This document shows, piece by piece, positions 6,722 through 13,033 of a DNA stretch of 36,245 nt (position 1 is the first letter of the stretch; each line of letters starts with the position of its first letter). A program made the translations under genes and the position numbers. The stretch comes from Phycisphaerales bacterium (GTDB lineage Bacteria; Planctomycetota; Phycisphaerae; Phycisphaerales; UBA1924). Location: the NCBI GenBank assembly GCA_022843045.1, contig JALHOJ010000045.1:1-36245 (forward strand), given 5' to 3'. Under the pieces are notes generated by a model. It was given only the letters and a program-made list of their open reading frames with translations, was not told the DNA's origin and made no database searches.

Positions 6722-8566
6722 CTATTTGTCTGTGTGCTTCGTTTCAAGCGCCTTCTCCAACCGTTCGAGCCGGGCCTTGAGGTCGGCGTTCTCGGCGGCG
6801 TGGCGGGCGGCCTCGGCCTTCATTCGCTCGATCTCGCGCTGCTGTTCCTGGATTGCTCCGATCGCCACGACCGACAACTGGCTGTAGTTCAGCGTCAGCG
6901 AGTCCTTCGACTCATCACCGGCTACCAGCCGCGGCAGAACCGCACGCACCTCCTGAGCGATCAGGCCAAAGTCCTCGGTGCCGTCGGACTTCCACCGGAA
7001 GTTCACGGGGCGGAGTTTGAGCGCCGCAGCAAGGTTGCCCTGGGCGTCGGTCACATCGGTCTTGAGGCGAGCATCGCTGACGGCGGACCAGGCGCCGGTG
7101 CTGGCGAGGCGGGCGAAGTTGGGACTCGCGTTCGCGGCGTTGTTGGTGACTTCAAAGAACCCGCTGTCGGCCAGTCGCATGCCGCCGCGGAAGGTGGCGT
7201 TTGTGGTGTTGTTGAAGAGGGCGTGCCACTGGTTAGTCGCCAGTGAGTCCGTGCTGATGTGCAGCCTAGCCAAGGGCGATGCTACCCCGATGCCGACGTT
7301 GCCGAGCGTCTCTGCATCCCTGAAGTCGATGCCACGGCTGTTGCGCTGCCAGGGGTTGAAGGCTCCGCTCACGTTGGCTGGCACGCCCTTGATCCCGGAC
7401 CACCAGACAGTCTGAGCGTTCACAGCGAGCTGTGCGGTTGCCGCGACATCGGCGAAGCTGGCTTGTGGAGCCCTGGTCACAGCCTGGCGCGGCGTCAACG
7501 CCGTGAAACTGCCCGAGCCCGCAGGGGCGACGCGGACCTCCAGCCAGAGCGAACCCGAAGCGTCAATTGCTCCCGGCGTGACAAGAGTAGTAAAGAGTCC
7601 CTGCACATCGACGTCCAAGTTATTCACCGTCGTCGTTGCGCCCACTTGGTTGCCGCCGGTCGAGGCATCGTACAGAACACACTGCAGATCCACGGGCCCG
7701 GACTGTCCGGTGAGTCGGCCCTGATATGTGAAAGAGACGTTGGCGGGCACAACACTCTTGAGCGCGAGATTGTGATAGGCTCGTGCGGCGATGGCGACAT
7801 AGGGGCCCGCGGGGAGCGGTGCGTTATTCGCCTGCCCGTCACTCGTCTGACCCCACTGCACCAGCGAACCGTCTGCCCGCAGTGCGAGATTGTGATAGGC
7901 TCCTGCGGCGATGGCGACGTAGGGGCCCGCGGGGAGCGGTGCGTTGTTCGCTTGCCCCAGGTTCGTTGCGCCCCACTGCACCAGCGAACCGTCGGCCCGC
8001 AATGCGAGACTGTGAGCGGTTCCTGCGGCGATGGCGATGAAACGCTCGCTGGCGGGCGGGGCATTGATCGCTTGCCCAGCGGATGTGGCACCCCACTGCA
8101 CCAGCGAACCGTCGGCCCGCAGTGCGAGATTGTGATAGTCTCCTGCGGTGATGGCGATGTACGCCCCGGCGGGCGGGGCATTGTTCGCTTGCCCTTCGCT
8201 CGTCCGACCCCACTGCACCAGCGAACCATCGGCCCGCAGTGCGAGATTGTGAAAGGCCGCTGCGGCGATGGCGATGAACCGCTCGCTGGCGGGGGGGGCA
8301 TCGTTCGCTTGCCCAATGGATGTGTCGCCCCATTGCACCAGCGAACCGTCGGCCCGCAGCGCGAGACTGTGAGCGGATCCTGCGGCGATGGTAATGTACG
8401 GCCCAACGCTGGGCGGAGCGTTGTTGGCCTGCCCCACGGCTGTGCTGCCCCACTGCACCAGCGAGCCGGATGTCTGCGCACGGGCAGAGCCGGTCGTCAG
8501 CGCCACCGTGAGCATGGCCGCTAGAGCGGAGAGAACGACCGTCGGGAGGGCAATGAACCGTTGCAT
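6722..8566 (-). CDS. Exported RCC1-repeat protein with S74 intramolecular chaperone and coiled-coil tail
   Basis: The protein has 614 residues from the ATG at 8566. The frame extends to 8635, but the signal peptide (1-30, ending ARA) supports the internal start. Six repeats of about 40 residues follow (34-271), each with GSLVQWG, GQANNAP and HNLALRAD, matching bacterial RCC1-type repeats that form a propeller. An FTYQGRL module (279-380) is the same type as in the LVIVD protein but sits after the propeller here. NVGIG (423-427) begins a fibre-like part. The C-terminus (496-570) has SDARLK, FGLIAQEV and LNYSQL, the signature of the S74 chaperone domain of phage endosialidases. In that family Ser and Lys of S-D-x-R-L-K (Ser497, Lys502) cut the chaperone off after trimerisation. 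A charged coiled coil follows (571-607). It is probably a trimeric surface fibre. Confidence 0.92.
   Translation of the reverse strand: MQRFIALPTVVLSALAAMLTVALTTGSARAQTSGSLVQWGSTAVGQANNAPPSVGPYITIAAGSAHSLALRADGSLVQWGDTSIGQANDAPPASERFIAIAAAAFHNLALRADGSLVQWGRTSEGQANNAPPAGAYIAITAGDYHNLALRADGSLVQWGATSAGQAINAPPASERFIAIAAGTAHSLALRADGSLVQWGATNLGQANNAPLPAGPYVAIAAGAYHNLALRADGSLVQWGQTSDGQANNAPLPAGPYVAIAARAYHNLALKSVVPANVSFTYQGRLTGQSGPVDLQCVLYDASTGGNQVGATTTVNNLDVDVQGLFTTLVTPGAIDASGSLWLEVRVAPAGSGSFTALTPRQAVTRAPQASFADVAATAQLAVNAQTVWWSGIKGVPANVSGAFNPWQRNSRGIDFRDAETLGNVGIGVASPLARLHISTDSLATNQWHALFNNTTNATFRGGMRLADSGFFEVTNNAANASPNFARLASTGAWSAVSDARLKTDVTDAQGNLAAALKLRPVNFRWKSDGTEDFGLIAQEVRAVLPRLVAGDESKDSLTLNYSQLSVVAIGAIQEQQREIERMKAEAARHAAENADLKARLERLEKALETKHTDK
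7754..8467 (-). repeat. Six coding tandem repeats of about 120 bp (RCC1 blades)
   Basis: These are direct DNA repeats within the RCC1 gene, each starting with codons for GSLVQWG (plus-strand CCCCACTGCACCAGCGA, repeated at 117-120-bp intervals). Units fall into two alternating types, with ASERFIAIAA or AGPYVAIAA, suggesting duplication of a two-repeat block. The third unit is one residue shorter. Confidence 0.9.
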
Positions 8567-9216
8567 AGGTAGTTCCAAAGTGCCTCCCCGAAAGCAGATA
8601 GATTGAGCCGCGCTGAAATGGCAGCAGCCAATCATTGGACGCTCGGCGCGAGCGAACGCGGCTCATCGTCATCTTGCCGCAGGGTTATCGGGTTCATGTT
8701 GAGTGCGGGTGAGTGAGGGTGAGCGACTCGAACCACGGACGAGTCAACTTCCGCTGATATCTGCGAACGAAGTTGATGAAGCCATCGCACACTTCCGCTG
8801 CATCATCAGGGAACTGACACCGTTGGACAGCGGCATGACCGAAACACAGACATAACCCCGCCGGATTCGCGATCCGGTCCTTGCTGTCTCGGAATCACCG
8901 AGGCGCATGTCGTCACATCAAGCCACGTCCTCAATTCCAAAAGCCAGTTGCGAACGCAGCTGGCCTTTTGGCTTGATGCCGACTCCCAAGTTTTGGCCGC
9001 TATGGGTCCTCGGCGGCGTTCTCGTGCTCTCGCACACGCGCCGACAAGATCGCCTATTCACCCGTCCGCCCGCCCGTCAGTTGAGCCTCCGCCGCGCGGC
9101 GTGTCCGTCACCGGCTCTGGCGCACGAAACAACCGCGAGTGCGAGTCTGGGCCCAAGTCTCTCCGGGCCTTTCGATGCTCGGTTCTCACATCATTCGGAG
9201 CGGCGCGTTGCTCCGT
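8567..9216. other. 650-bp intergenic region with one strong hairpin
   Basis: This lies between the start of the RCC1 gene and the stop of the lipoprotein gene at 9217. It contains the terminator-like hairpin at 8937-8971. The 8567-8930 part is the only place for the promoter of the RCC1 gene, but I cannot point to clear hexamers. Short open frames on the plus strand look like random GC-rich frames (Ser, Arg and Pro rich, no domain). Confidence 0.55.
8937..8971. terminator. Terminator-like hairpin after the 9217-10032 lipoprotein gene
   Basis: The arms CCAAAAGCCAGTTGCG (8937-8952) and CGCAGCTGGCCTTTTGG (8955-8971) pair over about 16 bp with one bulged base and one G-T pair. There is almost no loop, so in practice the inner bases open. 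The flanks are AAAA/TTTT, giving a T run on either strand. It lies about 245 bp after the stop of the minus-strand lipoprotein gene and is unrelated in sequence to the four-copy hairpin family. Confidence 0.65.
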
Positions 9217-10032
9217 TCAGGGCTTGTAGTTGCTCATGCCCGGCCCGGTTCTGTCGTACACGTTGAAGAACTCGTCGGGCATGATCGTGGCGACGCCGCC
9301 CTCGGGTCGCTCGATCAGGTCTTGCTCCAGCGTCTTGACGCGGACCTTCCAGCCAGGCGGCAGTTGCTTGAACTGGCTCTGCCCAGCGGCCAAGAACTCC
9401 TCGTAGGTCCATTGGGGCTTGAGGCCGATCTGGAATCCCTTCATGATCCAGGTGTTGCCGTCGGTGTCGTCGAGGAGCAGAACGGTGGTTCCCTTGTTCC
9501 AGCCCAAGCCACTCTTGCGGGCGATTGTCTTGGGCTTGTAGGGAGTGCTCTCCGAGACGCCACCGCTGGTCTGGCCCATGTTCAAGCGAGCGACCCAGGC
9601 GGCCTTGATGCCCCCAAAGTCCCTCTCAACGCCACACTCGATTTCGGTCCAGTTGGGCAACCAGAGCTTGGGACCATTCAGCGACGCGCCGAGCACGTTG
9701 TACTCGCGCTTCATGCGGTCAAAGTCGAGGCCTTCGACGAATTGCTGGGGAGCGGTGTCCCTGGAGGCAGGAATGCCGTCGGCCGTGAACATGGAGTTGT
9801 AGCACTCGGCGATCAGACTGCCGGTCTTGGGATCGCGGTGGGCGAGGAACACTTCGATGAAGCGGACTTTGTGGGTGCCGTCAACGCGAACGGACTTGGC
9901 GTTCGCTCCATCGGCAAGCACCTTGGGCTCCGCAGCGGTTGTCTGCGTGCTTGCAACGGGCGCTGTCCGTTGGGCACATGACGCACAAAGGGCAGCCGAA
10001 AGAACCGCGAACGCAAATCGAACAATCTTCAT
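9217..10032 (-). CDS. Lipoprotein of unknown function
   Basis: This 271-residue protein uses the ATG at 10032. GGAG six bases upstream decides this start over the ATG at 10044, which precedes the ribosome-binding site. The N-terminus (MKIVRFAFAVLSAALCASC) is a lipoprotein-type signal with an imperfect lipobox before the Cys. The mature part is soluble, with no transmembrane segment or known catalytic motif. It has conserved-looking blocks such as FIEVFLAHRDPKTG, NVLGASLNGPKLW and NTWIMKGFQ, and a C-terminal part ending near YDRTGPGMSNYKP. The tryptophan- and aromatic-rich pattern suggests a beta-sandwich or binding protein, but this is a guess. It sits among exported DUF1254, HAD and sulfatase genes on the same strand, so a shared envelope role is plausible. 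Confidence 0.85.
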   Translation of the reverse strand: MKIVRFAFAVLSAALCASCAQRTAPVASTQTTAAEPKVLADGANAKSVRVDGTHKVRFIEVFLAHRDPKTGSLIAECYNSMFTADGIPASRDTAPQQFVEGLDFDRMKREYNVLGASLNGPKLWLPNWTEIECGVERDFGGIKAAWVARLNMGQTSGGVSESTPYKPKTIARKSGLGWNKGTTVLLLDDTDGNTWIMKGFQIGLKPQWTYEEFLAAGQSQFKQLPPGWKVRVKTLEQDLIERPEGGVATIMPDEFFNVYDRTGPGMSNYKP

Positions 10033-10232
10033 TGGCTTCTCCATTTCTTGTCACACCCAGCGGGTTCTCCGCGAGATATCGAACCAAACAACTGCGGCTT
10101 GCGCCATGAGTTTGCGAGTGCACCAAATCTCTCGCACCGCCGCTTTCCAGCACCCTGATCAACTCCGCCGGGGCTCCTGCTGTCAATGGGCCCGGACGAC
10201 AATTCGTCACACCTCTCCCCGTCCTCAATCGT

Positions 10233-10266
10233 GACAACTCCCGAGTTGCAAGACGCGGGGGTTGTC
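10233..10266. terminator. Hairpin repeat, copy 4 of 4 (divergent)
   Basis: This is the same element as at 1997, 5084 and 6654, but with several changes in the left arm (ACTCCCGAGTT instead of ACCCCCGTGTC). The outer GACAAC/GTTGTC pairs are perfect only in this copy. It ends 13 bp after the stop of the HAD lipoprotein gene, the closest of the four. The changes keep pairing as G-T wobbles on the plus strand, apart from one A/G mismatch. Confidence 0.75.
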
Positions 10267-10279
10267 GTTTCATCACCCA

Positions 10280-11290
10280 TCACTCCTTCTCGACGAACAC
10301 CCGCGACCAGTCCTGCTTCATGTTGACCACAGTCCAGCCGTCTCGTCGGGCCTCGTCCAGCGCCTTATCAAGCCGACCGACGTGCGACGCGCGGTCGTAT
10401 GACCACTCCCTTTCCGCATCGGTGTGGTGGATCAGGACGCACAGGCTCGCCCCATCCCGAGCGGCGGTCCATTGCAGCATCGCAAGGTCCCCGTCGGAGT
10501 TGCCGAACGCCGCGATGGGTCGGCGGCCGATGTGCAGATTGATATTGATCGGCTTGCCTTCCTTGTCATCCAGGCTTCCAAGCTCGGGCAGCTTGACCAG
10601 GACCGGCGAACCATCGCGCAGTTCACACTTGGTCTTGACGCTCGAACCGATCACGTTCTCGGGCGGAATGCCGTACACAGCCTCTGACCATGGGCGGATG
10701 AACTCGATCCCGCCGCCGGAGACGATGTAGGTCTTGAAGCCGTGCCCGCGCAGGTACGCAAGGAGTTCGATCATGGGCTGATACGCCATCTCGGTGAAGA
10801 GTCGGCCCGTCTGCGGGTGGCGAGCGGTCGCAATCCAGTCCCTGACCTGCCCCTCAAACTCCTCGGTCGTCATGCCAGAGTGCGTCGCCGCGATGATCTG
10901 CAGAATGGCATGCTCCCCGCCCGCCAACGCGGCCTTGATGTCGCCCGCGAGAATCGACTTGAACGGCTCGGTGTCGTTCCACTCCGGATGCTGCGGCGCC
11001 ATCGCCTTCACGCGGTCGATCGCGAAGTAGAGCTGCGCGTACGCGGGCTGCTCCGCCCACAGCGTGCCGTCGTTGTCAAAAACCGCAATGCGTTCCGCGG
11101 GCGGCACGAACTTCGGACTGCCTGTCGCGGTGACGGAGTCGACGAAGCTGCGAATGCTCGCAGTCGTCGGAGTCTGATTCCACGAGGGCAGCGGGTTCGT
11201 CGCGCATCCCGACACCGCGAGGCCCATGATGGAGCCAACCAGCGGCAGGGCGAGCCGTGCGAACTGGCTGAAAAAGCCTGAAGACTTCAT
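10280..11290 (-). CDS. HAD-superfamily phosphatase, lipoprotein
   Basis: The protein has 336 residues from the ATG at 11290. GGAG seven bases upstream and a clean lipoprotein signal (VSGC, lipid Cys29) fix the start, although the frame runs on to 11509. All HAD motifs are visible: motif I FDNDGT (71-76, nucleophile Asp72, acid Asp74), motif II VSGGG (Ser191), the motif III Lys near 246, and motif IV GNSDGD (263-268). The large helical insert between motifs I and II is a C1-type cap, as in phosphoserine-phosphatase-like members. The enzyme should hydrolyse a phosphomonoester in the periplasm or on the outer face of a membrane. Its substrate is unknown. It is followed by hairpin copy 4 and preceded by a separate terminator, so it is probably transcribed alone. 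Confidence 0.93.
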   Translation of the reverse strand: MKSSGFFSQFARLALPLVGSIMGLAVSGCATNPLPSWNQTPTTASIRSFVDSVTATGSPKFVPPAERIAVFDNDGTLWAEQPAYAQLYFAIDRVKAMAPQHPEWNDTEPFKSILAGDIKAALAGGEHAILQIIAATHSGMTTEEFEGQVRDWIATARHPQTGRLFTEMAYQPMIELLAYLRGHGFKTYIVSGGGIEFIRPWSEAVYGIPPENVIGSSVKTKCELRDGSPVLVKLPELGSLDDKEGKPININLHIGRRPIAAFGNSDGDLAMLQWTAARDGASLCVLIHHTDAEREWSYDRASHVGRLDKALDEARRDGWTVVNMKQDWSRVFVEKE

Positions 11291-11355
11291 ATGTGAACTC
11301 CATATGCCGTTGCGATGCCTGATCGCCAACGAGTCACCGGTGATCCCCGCTGAAA

Positions 11356-11387
11356 ACAAAGCGGCGACGTGTCCGTCGCCGCTTTGT
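11356..11387 (-). terminator. Intrinsic terminator of the first arylsulfatase gene
   Basis: The perfect 13-bp arms ACAAAGCGGCGAC (11356-11368) and GTCGCCGCTTTGT (11375-11387) enclose a 6-nt loop. On the minus strand the stem is followed by TTTTC. It lies 16 bp after the stop of the sulfatase gene ending at 11404, which is ideal placement for a Rho-independent terminator. Confidence 0.9.
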
Positions 11388-11403
11388 GATTCAAGTTGCG
11401 TTG

Positions 11404-12951
11404 TTAGCGACCGCCACCCTGCGGGCTGGAGACTGCTTCCATCACTCGCTCGAGGTTGAAGCTGCCGGGCTTCTGGCGCGGGGGGAACTCCTTGAAGCTC
11501 TGGAGCCATTGGCCGACGTAGGCACCGGCTGGCGCGATCATGAACATGCGGTCCATGTACCAGCGCTGGTAGCCCATGGCGTTCTCGTGCTCGGCGCGCT
11601 CGAAGGGGTCCATGCGGAGGTTCGTGAGCAAGGGTGCACGCAGCTCAACGAAAGGCTGCTGCCAGACCCTGAGCCCCTCGGCTTCCTGGGCCAGGAAGGT
11701 GACCTTCCAGTTGCCGTAGCGGAGGGCGGCGACGCTGCCGTCGTCGGTCCAGTAGATGAACTCCTTGCGAGGCCACGCCGACTGACCGCGGAGCGCGGGG
11801 GCGAGGTCGTAGCCATCGAGGTGGACCTTGAAGTTTCTGTCACCGATCATGCGACCCTTGAGCAGGTCTTGCTTTGCGGTGGTGTCGCCAGCAGCGGTGA
11901 CGAAGGTCATCAGCATGTCTTCGTGGGAGCCGATGTCGTTGATGACGGTGCCGGGCTTGATGGTGCCGGGCCAGCGGATCAGGCACGGGACGCGGTAGCC
12001 GCCTTCCCAGTTGGTGTTCTTCTCGCCGCGGAACATGGTGGTGCCGCCGTCGGGCCAAGTGAAGGTCTCGGCGCCGTTGTCGGTCGAGTACATCACAATA
12101 GTGTTGTCTTCGAGGCCGAGGGCCTTGAGCTTGTCGAGCACCTGGCCGACGTGTCCGTCGTGCTCGACCATGCCGTCGGCGTAGACGCCCAGGCCGGTCT
12201 TGCCTTCAGACTCGGGCTTGAGGTGCGTGAAGACGTGCATGCGGGTGGAGTTCCACCAGAGGAAGAAGGGCTTGTTGGCCTTGGCGGCGCGCTCCATGAA
12301 GTCCAAGGCCTTGACGGTGACTTCCTCGTCGATGGTTTCCATGCGCTTGCGGGTGAGCGGGCCGGTGTCGGTGATCTTGCCATCGGCGAAGCTGTGCATC
12401 ACGCCGCGCGGGCCGAACTTCTTCTTGAACTCGGGATCCTTGGGATAGTCTGGGTTCTCGGGTTCTTCCTCGGCGTTGAGGTGGTAAAGGTTGCCGAAGA
12501 ACTCATCGAAGCCGTGCGCGGTGGGGAGCATGTCGTCGCGGTCGCCAAGGTGGTTCTTGCCGAACTGGCCGGTCATGTAGCCCTGCGCCTTCAGGAGCGT
12601 CGCGATGGTGGGATCTTCCTTCTTCATGCCCTCGGGCGCGCCGGGCAGGCCGACCTTGGTCAGGCCCGTGCGGATGGGAGACTGGCCGGTGATGAAGGCC
12701 GCTCGCCCGGCGGTGCACGACTGACCGCCGTACCAATCGGTGAACAGGGCACCTTCCTTGGCGATGCGGTCGATGTTGGGCGTGCGATAGCCCATCATGC
12801 CCATGTTGTACGCGCTGATGTTGAAGCCGCCGATGTCATCACCCCAGATGACCAGAATGTTGGGCTTGGCGGCGGTCTGTGCCGCCGCCTGGGACGTGAA
12901 CGCTGACGCGAGGCACAGCGCACCCAACAAGACCAAGAGAAGCCTACTCAT
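11404..12951 (-). CDS. Exported arylsulfatase (type I, formylglycine-dependent)
   Basis: This 515-residue protein has a start at 12951 supported by AAAGGA eight bases upstream. A signal peptide (1-24) precedes the alkaline-phosphatase-like sulfatase fold. NILVIWGDDIG (31-41) supplies the first metal-binding aspartates (Asp38, Asp39). CTAGRAAFITG begins at Cys79, in the C-x-A-x-R form of the sulfatase signature, so Cys79 should be converted to formylglycine. Later motifs include NKPFFLWWNSTRMH and STDNGAETFTWPDGG, with the Asp-Asn pair that completes the calcium site. The C-terminal part (about 420-515) has the usual subdomain with a DPFERAEHE block. It should hydrolyse sulfate esters in the periplasm, and the specific substrate cannot be read. 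The second sulfatase lies 82 bp upstream and the maturing enzyme just above that, suggesting one operon. Confidence 0.95.
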   Translation of the reverse strand: MSRLLLVLLGALCLASAFTSQAAAQTAAKPNILVIWGDDIGGFNISAYNMGMMGYRTPNIDRIAKEGALFTDWYGGQSCTAGRAAFITGQSPIRTGLTKVGLPGAPEGMKKEDPTIATLLKAQGYMTGQFGKNHLGDRDDMLPTAHGFDEFFGNLYHLNAEEEPENPDYPKDPEFKKKFGPRGVMHSFADGKITDTGPLTRKRMETIDEEVTVKALDFMERAAKANKPFFLWWNSTRMHVFTHLKPESEGKTGLGVYADGMVEHDGHVGQVLDKLKALGLEDNTIVMYSTDNGAETFTWPDGGTTMFRGEKNTNWEGGYRVPCLIRWPGTIKPGTVINDIGSHEDMLMTFVTAAGDTTAKQDLLKGRMIGDRNFKVHLDGYDLAPALRGQSAWPRKEFIYWTDDGSVAALRYGNWKVTFLAQEAEGLRVWQQPFVELRAPLLTNLRMDPFERAEHENAMGYQRWYMDRMFMIAPAGAYVGQWLQSFKEFPPRQKPGSFNLERVMEAVSSPQGGGR

Positions 12952-13033
12952 AAGAACGATCCTTTCTGTGCAATGACGATGAGGCAGTCAGCGCAAGTCG
13001 CTCAAACTGTCTCAGCAAGCCTGACACTCGAAC

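Noticed and set aside
2118..8566. Prophage remnant, because of tail-fibre-like and S74 domains
   Set aside because: Both proteins have signal peptides and propeller domains, and no capsid, terminase, portal or integrase gene is present.
8907..9266. Plus-strand 119-codon frame downstream of the RCC1 promoter region
   Set aside because: Ser/Arg/Pro-rich, no domain, no ribosome-binding site, and overlapping the end of the lipoprotein gene and the hairpin at 8937.
1997..10266. The four gene-following hairpins as integron attC sites of a cassette array
   Set aside because: They are only 34 nt, form nearly perfect stems without extrahelical bases, lack paired core-site structure, and there is no integrase in the window.
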